Below, one piece after another: positions 1 to 7,364 of a stretch of DNA of 64,000 nt. The DNA is taken from positions 2,540,501 to 2,604,500 of the forward strand of contig NZ_JBBCGP010000001.1 in the NCBI RefSeq assembly GCF_037200945.1, read 5' to 3'. Source of the stretch: Methylovirgula sp. (GTDB lineage: Bacteria > Pseudomonadota > Alphaproteobacteria > Rhizobiales > Beijerinckiaceae). The stretch's first letter is position 1, and the number at the start of each line of letters is the position of its first letter. The position numbers and the translations under genes are program-made. A model generated the notes under the pieces. That model ran no database searches and had not been told where the DNA came from. It saw only the letters and a list, made by a program, of their open reading frames with translations.

Positions 1-61
1 GGAACTGATCGGGGATCGGCATTGATAGTGGGAGTGGTTTAAGGCCGCGCAGGAGGCGCGC

Positions 62-442
62 TTAGATTTTCGGAGTTAGCTGACTCTGAAGGGCATTGGC
101 CAGATCGTCGATCTTGAAGGGCTTTTGCAGAACTGGCCGACCGGCGTGATTTTCCGGAACGCCTTTTTGCCCATAACCCGTCGTGAAGATGAAGGGGCAG
201 CCCCGCGCGGCTAAAAGATCGGCCACGGGATCGATCTTCTCCATGCCGACATTGACGTCGAGCAAAGCGATATCGACATCCGCCCCCGCAAGATATTTCT
301 CCGCTTCGGCGACCTGCGGGAATGACGCGGTGATCGTGAAGCCCAGCTCGTCCAGCATGTCTTCCAGCAGCATCGCGATGAAAGGTTCGTCTTCGACGAC
401 GAGTATGCGCGGGGCCGTTTGCAATTGGATCGTGTCGTTCAT
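62..442 (-). CDS. Stand-alone response regulator receiver protein
   Basis: The 126-residue protein is a single CheY-like receiver domain with no output domain. The acidic pocket is in VVEDEP near residues 15-20, the phosphoacceptor Asp62 sits in ALLDVNV, the conserved Thr lies in FTTGYG, and the conserved Lys is in LQKPF near residue 107. Such one-domain receivers usually act as phosphate sinks or carriers for histidine kinases, often in general stress or motility pathways of alphaproteobacteria. No kinase gene is adjacent, so the partner is unknown. The ATG start at 442 gives a normal N-terminus. The 61 bases downstream to the window edge hold no recognisable gene. Confidence 0.9.
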   Translation of the reverse strand: MNDTIQLQTAPRILVVEDEPFIAMLLEDMLDELGFTITASFPQVAEAEKYLAGADVDIALLDVNVGMEKIDPVADLLAARGCPFIFTTGYGQKGVPENHAGRPVLQKPFKIDDLANALQSQLTPKI

Positions 443-564
443 CGTGGACCTATAGCGCGGCTACGCTTGCTATGCGAGCAGGGCGCTTTGGGAAATTGGC
501 CGATCTGCGTCAATTCGAGACGTGCCCCAGCTAATGTCACGGCGAACTGGGGCTTGGCAGGCGG

Positions 565-948
565 CTAGATTTTGTCACGCCGCCGGAAGGCACTGGTGAA
601 GGCACTTGCCGCAGCGATCACCCAGCCGGCAATCATCAACGTGCCGCCGATGGGGGCCGCCAAAGCAAAAGACCTTTGCCCCAGAAAAACGTGCGTGCTG
701 AGTTCGCCGCAAAACAGAAGGCTCCCGGCGAGGAGCGTGGCGGCGCCAAACAGGGCCCAACGCTGCAATCGGCTGGATGCATAGCCGCTGATGGCAATCA
801 CCGATGCGGCATTGACGATGAGCATATTCGCGGATGTTTTCAGCAGCGGGTCGGAGATCGTATGCGCACTCGCGGCCGATTCCATGATTCCTGCCGCGCC
901 GCTCAGTGCGGCGAGGCCTATCACTATGCTTGCCCATTTATACATCAT
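565..948 (-). CDS. DUF423 family small membrane protein
   Basis: This 127-residue protein has four predicted membrane segments. It shows the DUF423 pattern: an N-terminal GLAALSGAAGI segment, a middle segment with LLFCGELS (family members usually read LFSGSLY), and a closing PIGGTLMIAGW segment. The family is an inner-membrane protein of unknown function. It is preceded by a CTCC/GGAG-type ribosome site next to the ATG at 948. It is transcribed away from the polysaccharide polymerase gene, with about 140 bases between them that probably hold both promoters. The family call is good; no role can be given. Confidence 0.75.
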   Translation of the reverse strand: MMYKWASIVIGLAALSGAAGIMESAASAHTISDPLLKTSANMLIVNAASVIAISGYASSRLQRWALFGAATLLAGSLLFCGELSTHVFLGQRSFALAAPIGGTLMIAGWVIAAASAFTSAFRRRDKI

Positions 949-1092
949 GCATCTCCCCCGCAGCGCAGGTATATGGTTAAAGGTCTTTTAATAGGCCTCT
1001 GAAAAACTCGCCATGAGGCGAGGGAATCGGACGATAATGGCTGCCGTCAATAAGGGGCTGCGGTTCGCCTGCCATCCTCTTTTTGATCGCTG

Positions 1093-2418
1093 ATGGACCG
1101 CAAGACGCGCCCTGGACTTTTGGAGCTCCCGTTGGACATCTCGCAGAGCGGCCGGGCATCGATAGTCGAGGGCGCCTCGTCTACCGCCTTAAGCCGCCGA
1201 CGTGCGGCCTGGTCGCGGTGGCGCATGAATGTCTTCCTTCTGGCCGTTATCGCAATCAACTACACGTGGGCAAGGCCATCGCCGGTCGATGTTCTTTTCT
1301 TCGGCACATTGCTGATGACCGTTTTCTGCAACCAGTTGATAAATACAAGGACGTTCTTCTTTATTTGTCTCATTCTGGTCTGGCTTTCCTCGGTTTATAT
1401 ATCGTCCATATCCTTGACCGCCGATCCGCGTGTCGTCTTCGAGATGTTCGCACTAACGTCGGTCGCATTTATCGGCATTACGAGCTGCCTTGTGGCGACC
1501 GATTGGACGGAGCGCGAGCTCCGGATCTTCGTCGATGTTTATATCCTGTCCAACGTCATCGCCGCGGTGATCGGCGTTCTGGGATTTGTGGCTCACAATC
1601 CCGATCTCACCTGGGCCGACCGGCCGCGCGCGTTTCTCGATGACCCCGATATGTTCGGCGTATTTCTGGTTCCGGGCATATTAGGCTCGCTTTTCATGAT
1701 TGCCGAGAAACGCAGGCGGATTTTGTTTTCTGCGGCCCTTCTGCTTTTGTCGGTGGCCGTGTTCCTATCCTTCTCCCGTGCGGCGATCGTCTCGGCGGCG
1801 CTCTGGAGCGGAATATATCTGGGCATTTTGAACAGACACCAATTATTGCGGGCAACTCTGTCGTCGCTCGCGTTTCTGGTGCCACTGGTCGTCGTCGTTT
1901 TGCTCTTCGCCGTTCTCAACGACACAGTATCGCACATGCTATCGGGTCGCTTTACGGTCGCTGAGGAGTACGACCTCGGCCATTTCGGGCGATACAACAG
2001 GTATCTTCTCGCGATACCGATGATTCTCGATCACCCTTTCGGTATAGGGTTGCTTCAGATCGAAAATTATTTCCCGGAGCCCATTCACAATGTGTGGATA
2101 GCCTGTTTCCTCTATTTTGGCTGGATCGGCGGCCTTGCCTGGACACTGCTCTTAATTCTCTCGGGCATGCAGGCTTGGAACACCTGGAAACAGTCGCGTA
2201 ATGGCCTGTGCCTGATGATATTCTTCGGTTGGCTCTCGATTATTTCGTGTTCGATGCTGCACGAAGGGGAGAGGTGGAGGTTTATGTGGCTCCTGACCGG
2301 CGTCTTGTGGGGGCTCAACCCCCGGAACTTCGTTGCAATTCCGAGGCCCGCTCATGAATCAAGGCGCATCATTGCGGCCAGAAAACCTGCGGGCCGCGCT
2401 ACGCCAATTGTATCATAG
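1093..2418 (+). CDS. Polysaccharide polymerase/ligase-like integral membrane protein (Wzy/WaaL type)
   Basis: The protein has 441 residues and about ten hydrophobic segments spread over its length. A larger soluble stretch lies between the later segments, containing GRYNRYLLAIPMILDHPFGIGL. That GIG-containing loop, followed by the PIHNVWI segment, resembles the periplasmic region of O-antigen ligase/polymerase-type proteins that join lipid-linked repeat units. The first 40 or so residues are polar, and an internal start is possible. Its position beside a sugar transferase, a glycosyltransferase, an export lipoprotein and a Wzz-type protein supports a role as the polymerase of this exopolysaccharide. 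Its 3' end overlaps the next gene by about 65 bases. Sequence families here are very divergent, so the call rests on topology and context. Confidence 0.7.
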   Translation: MDRKTRPGLLELPLDISQSGRASIVEGASSTALSRRRAAWSRWRMNVFLLAVIAINYTWARPSPVDVLFFGTLLMTVFCNQLINTRTFFFICLILVWLSSVYISSISLTADPRVVFEMFALTSVAFIGITSCLVATDWTERELRIFVDVYILSNVIAAVIGVLGFVAHNPDLTWADRPRAFLDDPDMFGVFLVPGILGSLFMIAEKRRRILFSAALLLLSVAVFLSFSRAAIVSAALWSGIYLGILNRHQLLRATLSSLAFLVPLVVVVLLFAVLNDTVSHMLSGRFTVAEEYDLGHFGRYNRYLLAIPMILDHPFGIGLLQIENYFPEPIHNVWIACFLYFGWIGGLAWTLLLILSGMQAWNTWKQSRNGLCLMIFFGWLSIISCSMLHEGERWRFMWLLTGVLWGLNPRNFVAIPRPAHESRRIIAARKPAGRATPIVS

Positions 2419-3862
2419 CGCGCGCATACATCTTCGTCGCCTGGGCCTCGGTCGGCAATGTTTCATTGCATTGCCTTTAATGATTGGTGCCCCCGGCGCC
2501 GCATGCTGCACCGACCTGTGCTCGACTTGCATCGAACTGAAGCTCGAACATCCGATTGTGGTGCGCGGACCTTCGCAAAACGAGCCTGACGCACCCGTTA
2601 GCATCATTCAGCTACCGAACGGCACATTTCGCGGTTTTGCGGCTAATGCGGAGACCATCGCAATCGATGGTAAGACGCCGCTTGATCTGGGCGGCGCGTC
2701 GAAAGTGGTTCTCAAACCCGGACCCAAGAACTCGCCTTCGGAATGCGGGCAATGGCTCACGACTCTCATGCCCGTTCGAGACCTCCTTTACGGAATGATA
2801 CACGACGAGCAGCATTGCAATTACAATGCAGGCGAGACGCACAAATCAATGTCGATCGCGGTGTCGCACGATGAAGGGCTGACCTGGAAAGTGCTCGGTC
2901 AGATCATCACCGGCGATGAAGGTGATGTGCCAAATGCACCGAGCGGTATTGGAGACTGCACGGCGGTCGATGGCCACGATGGCTATTGGTACGCTTATTG
3001 TCTGCGCCCGCGGGACTGGAAGAACATCGCCGCTCGGGCGCCGCACGATGCCCCGACGCCCGGAAAATGGATGGAATGGGATGGTGTCGGCTGGCATGAG
3101 CCGGGCTTGGGAGGAATGGCGGCGCCGTTGATTCCGACGGCTGGAATGAGCGCGGCCTATTGGACCGGCATTGGCGCTGTAATCTTGCTGAATGCGGCCG
3201 ACACATCGCTCCAACTGTCGGTTTCGAAAAACAAAGTGGACTTCGACACGCTTCCGGAGCCGCTCATTCCTTACGACACTGGTACATGGAAGCGCCCGGC
3301 GCTGACAGAGCTATATGCCTATCCGGCGATGATCGCCGACAAAGGCCTCAACAACATCTCGCACAAATTTTTCCTGGCTTATATGTACATTCCGCCCGGG
3401 CAGGACTTCACGCAGAGATATCTTGTCATGCAGGAGGGCCGGATCGATCGGTCTCCGGTGCCTCGTTCTCCGCAAGTGCGGACGGCATTGGCAAGGTGGG
3501 TCACGCCGCAACGCGTGACCTGGACGACGAGGGGACCGGCAATTTCCGCCGGACATTCCTATACCTATGATCGCGGCCTGGGATATTTGATGACGGCAGC
3601 TCCCGATGATTCCGACAGCGTAGAATTGGATGAATGTTTCTCGCCGCAAACGGGCGTTGGTTTTCTCGCCGAGGCCGGCAAATGCCCGCCTGAAGGCAGC
3701 GCGCGCCGGCGGACGGCGGGATATGTCTTCCGTCATCATCAGTCAGGTACGATGGCCCTGATCGGCTGCGTCAAAAAAGACGGCACGCGTTTTGTTTCAA
3801 ATCGGCCCGATTGTGAAAATGCCGGGACTCGCGAGCGGCTTCTGGGATTTGCGTTTCAGTGA
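2354..3862 (+). CDS. Exported Asp-box (sialidase-like propeller) protein
   Basis: From the ATG at 2354 the product is about 502 residues. A hydrophobic segment (CFIALPLMIGAPGAA) near residues 30-50 looks like a long-leader signal or anchor. The segment SHDEGLTW matches the Asp-box (SxDxGxTW) found on blades of sialidase and BNR-type beta-propellers. Many Trp, Tyr and Gly residues and several cysteine pairs fit a secreted carbohydrate-active or carbohydrate-binding protein. It starts inside the end of the upstream polymerase-like gene, so the two are probably translated together and act on the same polymer, for example by trimming it. Sialidase catalytic residues could not be assigned. The true start could also be the ATG 21 bases upstream. 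Confidence 0.6.
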   Translation: MNQGASLRPENLRAALRQLYHSARIHLRRLGLGRQCFIALPLMIGAPGAACCTDLCSTCIELKLEHPIVVRGPSQNEPDAPVSIIQLPNGTFRGFAANAETIAIDGKTPLDLGGASKVVLKPGPKNSPSECGQWLTTLMPVRDLLYGMIHDEQHCNYNAGETHKSMSIAVSHDEGLTWKVLGQIITGDEGDVPNAPSGIGDCTAVDGHDGYWYAYCLRPRDWKNIAARAPHDAPTPGKWMEWDGVGWHEPGLGGMAAPLIPTAGMSAAYWTGIGAVILLNAADTSLQLSVSKNKVDFDTLPEPLIPYDTGTWKRPALTELYAYPAMIADKGLNNISHKFFLAYMYIPPGQDFTQRYLVMQEGRIDRSPVPRSPQVRTALARWVTPQRVTWTTRGPAISAGHSYTYDRGLGYLMTAAPDDSDSVELDECFSPQTGVGFLAEAGKCPPEGSARRRTAGYVFRHHQSGTMALIGCVKKDGTRFVSNRPDCENAGTRERLLGFAFQ

Positions 3863-3877
3863 TCCAAATCTGTCAGA

Positions 3878-5413
3878 TCAATACGCATTCTTCGTGCGTA
3901 GAAGCGCGAAGGGCGTCGCGAGCAAAATGTAGATGTCGAGCAGGATCGACCAGTTCTCGATGTAGTAAAGATCGCATTCGACGCGGCCCTGAATTTTTTC
4001 GGGCGTATCCGTCTCGCCCCGCCAGCCGTGAATCTGTGCCCAGCCGGTAATTCCGGGGCTCACGCGATGGCGCGCGAAATAGCCATCGACCACTTCGTCG
4101 TATTGACGTTCGGCTGCTTTGGCGTGAAGCGCGTGCGGTCGCGGCCCGACGAGGGAAAGATTGCCCTTGAAGACGACGTTAAAGAGTTGCGGCAATTCGT
4201 CGAGGGAGGTCTTTCGAATGAAGCGGCCGACACGTGTGACCCGGGGATCGTCCTTTGTCACAAGCTTTGTGGCGGCGAAATCGAGCATATCGGCGCGCAT
4301 CGACCGGAACTTGTAGACCTCGACGATTTCGTTGTTGAAGCCGTAGCGTTTTTGACGGAACAGCGCCGGCCCTTTGGAGTCGAGTTTCACTGCCAGCGCG
4401 ACGATGGCCATCACCGGCGCAAGCAGGATAAGGCACAGAGCGCCGACGATTTTGTCGAACGCATATTTGACGATGACGTCCCAACCGGCGATCGGCTTGT
4501 CGAATATGTCGATGAGCGGAACACTGCCGATGTAGGAATAGGAATGCGGCCGGAAGTGCAGTTTGTTCATATGCGCCGCGAGTCGGATATCTATCGGCAG
4601 CACCCAGAGTTTGCGCAGCATCTGGAGAATGCGCTGCTCGGCGGTGATCGGCAACGTGAAGATGATCAGATCGATGCGCGTCCGGCGGCTGAAGGCAAGG
4701 AGATCGTCAACCGTCCCCAATTTGGGAAAGCCTGCGACGACAGGCGGTGAGCGTTCGTCGGTCCGGTCATCGAATATGCCAAGGATCTGGAGATCGGGTT
4801 GTGGCTGCGCCGCCAGTTGATTGAGCAGCGCATCGGCGGCCGTGCCGCCGCCGACGAGAACGGTACGACGGGCGAGGCGACCGGTCTGGATCAAGCGATC
4901 GACAAGCAAGGCGAGCGCGGCGCGTTCGCCGCAAAGCGCAACAAGGCTGCTGCCATACCAGGCGAGCATAAAGACGCGAGAGAAAACCTCGTCGAGCTTC
5001 AGGAAGAAGATCAACACCAGGGTGGCGGCAAAGACGAACGTGAGGGCACCGGCCAGCCGGAAACTGTCGGCGGGAAAGCGCCGGAGTGCGCTGATCTTAT
5101 AAAGCTCGGCACTTTGCAAGGCGAGCACGGCGGCCGCCGCGACACACGGCACGCCGATCAGATAGGGCTGCGCATAGCCTTGCGTCCGCGCGATATAAAA
5201 GAAATGTATGGCAAAGCCGGCGGCGGCGATCAGCAGAAATTCGACACAGCGAACAAGACCTTCGAGAACGACGCGCGAAAGGCCTGGCACAGAGTTGCTG
5301 CTCTGCATCGCGCGTGCTGCAGCGGCAAGTGCTTCGCTGCTCATGTCGGCGGCCGGAGGAGCTTTGTCCACCGGCTCAGTCTTTTGCAGATCAGACAGCG
5401 AGAATTTCACCAT
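3878..5413 (-). CDS. Undecaprenyl-phosphate glycosylphosphotransferase (initiating sugar transferase)
   Basis: The 511-residue protein has the two-part layout of WcaJ/ExoY-type initiating enzymes. An N-terminal half contains membrane segments and a nucleotide-binding-like region (VLVGGGTAADALL near residue 190). A C-terminal bacterial sugar transferase domain follows one more membrane segment. Family motifs are clear: FRQKRYG, EVYKFRSM, IRKTSLDELPQL, NLSLVGPRPH and SPGITGWAQ. The enzyme transfers a hexose-1-phosphate (often glucose or galactose) from a nucleotide sugar to undecaprenyl phosphate at the inner membrane. It is last in a leftward run with the glycosyltransferase and export lipoprotein, only 12 bases after the former. 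The sugar specificity cannot be read from the sequence. Confidence 0.92.
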   Translation of the reverse strand: MVKFSLSDLQKTEPVDKAPPAADMSSEALAAAARAMQSSNSVPGLSRVVLEGLVRCVEFLLIAAAGFAIHFFYIARTQGYAQPYLIGVPCVAAAAVLALQSAELYKISALRRFPADSFRLAGALTFVFAATLVLIFFLKLDEVFSRVFMLAWYGSSLVALCGERAALALLVDRLIQTGRLARRTVLVGGGTAADALLNQLAAQPQPDLQILGIFDDRTDERSPPVVAGFPKLGTVDDLLAFSRRTRIDLIIFTLPITAEQRILQMLRKLWVLPIDIRLAAHMNKLHFRPHSYSYIGSVPLIDIFDKPIAGWDVIVKYAFDKIVGALCLILLAPVMAIVALAVKLDSKGPALFRQKRYGFNNEIVEVYKFRSMRADMLDFAATKLVTKDDPRVTRVGRFIRKTSLDELPQLFNVVFKGNLSLVGPRPHALHAKAAERQYDEVVDGYFARHRVSPGITGWAQIHGWRGETDTPEKIQGRVECDLYYIENWSILLDIYILLATPFALLRTKNAY

Positions 5414-5425
5414 GTGTCCGCGATC

Positions 5426-6625
5426 TCATGAAGAGGGAAGGGCAAAGGACGCGGCTGTGGCCCCACGGCGATCGCGGTTCGCAATCGCCTCGGCGTAGCC
5501 GGCGAGAACGGAATCTGCCATGTCGCTGATTTTGAATTTGGTCTTCACGAAGCTCGCGAGTGCCTGGCTGTCTGCCCTTAACTCAGTCGGAGAACGGACG
5601 AGCATTTTCTGCAACGTGTCGGCGAGTATCTCAGGATCGTCAGGTGCGATCAGACGATCGCGGAATGGGCCGAATATCTCGCTGATGCCGCCGACGTCCG
5701 TCGTCACGATCAGCATTTGTGCGGCGGTTGCCTCGAGCACAATATACGGCAGAGATTCCGCGCGACTCGGCACGACGAGTATGCGCCCGAGTGGAAATGC
5801 CAGGCGCGCGGGGACGAGGCCTGCGAATGTTACCTGCGCGGAGACACCGCGCGTCTCGGCTCGTGCGATGAGTTCGCCTTCGTCGGGACCTGTGCCGACG
5901 AGCACGAGGCGCGGTTGGATTCCGGTTTTGGAGAGCAGGGCGAGAGCATCGATAAGTGTGTCGATTCCCTTCGCCGCGCGCAATTCGCCAATATACACGA
6001 ATTCCGCGGCATCGGCGCGTGGTTCGGTAGGTAGAAATTCCGTCGGGCTGAGCCCGTTATAGACAATCCGTGTAAGTTTGGTCGTCGGCCCGACACGGCG
6101 TCGGAATTGCTGGGCGATAAACGCGCTTTCGAAAAGGAACACGTCGGTCCCGGCGGTAAGCAGCCGCTCTGCCATCATGTAGCCGCGTTCGACCAGCGGG
6201 CTTCCCCGGTAATTGAAACTGCCACCGTGGGGCGTATAGGCGTGGATTGCTTTCCTTTTGGTCGGCAAAAGGGCGGGGAGCCGCGTATAGGCGCCGCCCT
6301 TCGAACCATGACCGTGAATAACATCGACGTCCAATTGGTCGGCATGACGCGCGACGCGCCACGCGGCGACGGCGTCGAGGATGTGCGCTGGCCGGTGCAT
6401 CGGGATGCGGCGAAGGCCAAGTTCCAGGGACGGCGCGAGATCGCCGAGCACTTCATTCGCGCGCGACCCGCCAGTGAACGAATCCGCGATCAAACCAACC
6501 GCGTGTCCCCGCGCAACTTGCTCGCGGGCAAGGTCGATAACATGCCGAAAGAGGCCGCCCAAAGGCGCGCGGAAAACATGCAGGATGCGCAGCTTTCGCT
6601 CCGGCACCATTTGCTGCATCGACAT
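5426..6625 (-). CDS. GT4-family glycosyltransferase
   Basis: This is a 399-residue cytoplasmic GT-B fold glycosyltransferase. The N-terminal domain has the glycine-rich acceptor loop (RAPLGGLFRHV) and a DVIHGHGSKGG segment. The C-terminal donor domain has VYIGELRAAKGIDTLIDA, LVGTGPDEGEL, and the family-4 nucleotide-sugar signature in PSRAESLPYIVLEA with the E-x7-E spacing. It probably adds a sugar to the lipid-linked repeat unit started by the neighbouring phosphotransferase. It lies between the export lipoprotein and the sugar transferase with gaps of about 15 bases, so the three form one operon. Confidence 0.9.
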   Translation of the reverse strand: MSMQQMVPERKLRILHVFRAPLGGLFRHVIDLAREQVARGHAVGLIADSFTGGSRANEVLGDLAPSLELGLRRIPMHRPAHILDAVAAWRVARHADQLDVDVIHGHGSKGGAYTRLPALLPTKRKAIHAYTPHGGSFNYRGSPLVERGYMMAERLLTAGTDVFLFESAFIAQQFRRRVGPTTKLTRIVYNGLSPTEFLPTEPRADAAEFVYIGELRAAKGIDTLIDALALLSKTGIQPRLVLVGTGPDEGELIARAETRGVSAQVTFAGLVPARLAFPLGRILVVPSRAESLPYIVLEATAAQMLIVTTDVGGISEIFGPFRDRLIAPDDPEILADTLQKMLVRSPTELRADSQALASFVKTKFKISDMADSVLAGYAEAIANRDRRGATAASFALPSS

Positions 6626-6640
6626 CGGCTTGAGGCCTCT

Positions 6641-7201
6641 TTAAAAATATCGCTCGCGTACGACGATCGTATCGCCGGGTTTGATCATGTGAAGAATCGG
6701 GACCGACGCGGTGAGCGGATGTCCATCAATGGCGCGCGTGAGATCAACTGTATCCTTATAGGCCCGTGGGGTGAAGCCGCCAGCGATCGCAACAGCGGTT
6801 TCTGCCGTCATACCGTTAACATAAGGATATTGTCCCGGCGTCGTGACCTCGCCCAGAACGAAGAACGGCCTGAAGGCTTCGACCTCCGCCGAAACGTGCG
6901 GATCGCGAATGAAGCCGTCGCGGAGCCGCGCTTCGATTTTACGCGCAAGCGATGTGGAAGTTTCTCCCGTCGCCCCGACCGTGCCGATTAACGGCATCGA
7001 AATATGGCCAGCGCCGTCAATGGCATAGGAGTTGCTCAAACTTTCCTGGCCAAACACGATGATGCGAAGACGATCGCCGCTCCCGAGCGTATAGGGGGCA
7101 TTGGGATCAGTATCCAGGGCAGCCGAATAAGTTGTCGCTGCGCAGGCGCCAAGCACAAGACATAAGACGAGGAGGCATAACGAGACAAAGAAGCGCCGCA
7201 T
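6641..7201 (-). CDS. Polysaccharide export lipoprotein (Wza/ExoF type)
   Basis: From the ATG at 7201 the product is 186 residues. A lipobox (LVLGAC, with Cys near residue 20) marks it as a lipoprotein. It is followed by a polysaccharide-export (Poly_export) domain with YTLGSGDRLRIIVFGQ and a SLBB-like domain with FFVLGEVTTPGQYPYVNGMTAETAVAIAGG. The family forms or gates the outer-membrane channel through which exopolysaccharide leaves. At under 190 residues it is a short version, lacking the extra domains of Wza, as in many rhizobial proteins. An upstream ATG at 7219 is possible. It is first in the leftward operon and divergent from the Wzz/GumC-type gene. Confidence 0.88.
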   Translation of the reverse strand: MRRFFVSLCLLVLCLVLGACAATTYSAALDTDPNAPYTLGSGDRLRIIVFGQESLSNSYAIDGAGHISMPLIGTVGATGETSTSLARKIEARLRDGFIRDPHVSAEVEAFRPFFVLGEVTTPGQYPYVNGMTAETAVAIAGGFTPRAYKDTVDLTRAIDGHPLTASVPILHMIKPGDTIVVRERYF

Positions 7202-7364
7202 GTCGGAGGCCACCACCACTTGGGGATTCCATAAAAACCGCAGGTTCGTGGAGGTTTTTGTACTTTGTTATGGTTAACAAAGCTTAACTCTCGGGCGGCG
7301 TTTTCTCCGTGACATTAACAGTGTTTCAACCATAACCGGGCTTCATACTGAATGCAGAACGCCC
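7202..7364. promoter_or_regulatory. Divergent promoter region of the exopolysaccharide operons
   Basis: This 163-base gap separates the leftward export operon from the rightward Wzz-type gene and is AT-richer than its surroundings. It carries an inverted repeat, GTTAA (7273-7277) and TTAAC (7284-7288), overlapping GTTAAC and AAGCTT palindromes. This is a plausible binding site for a shared regulator. Promoter hexamers are not clear enough to place. Confidence 0.4.
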
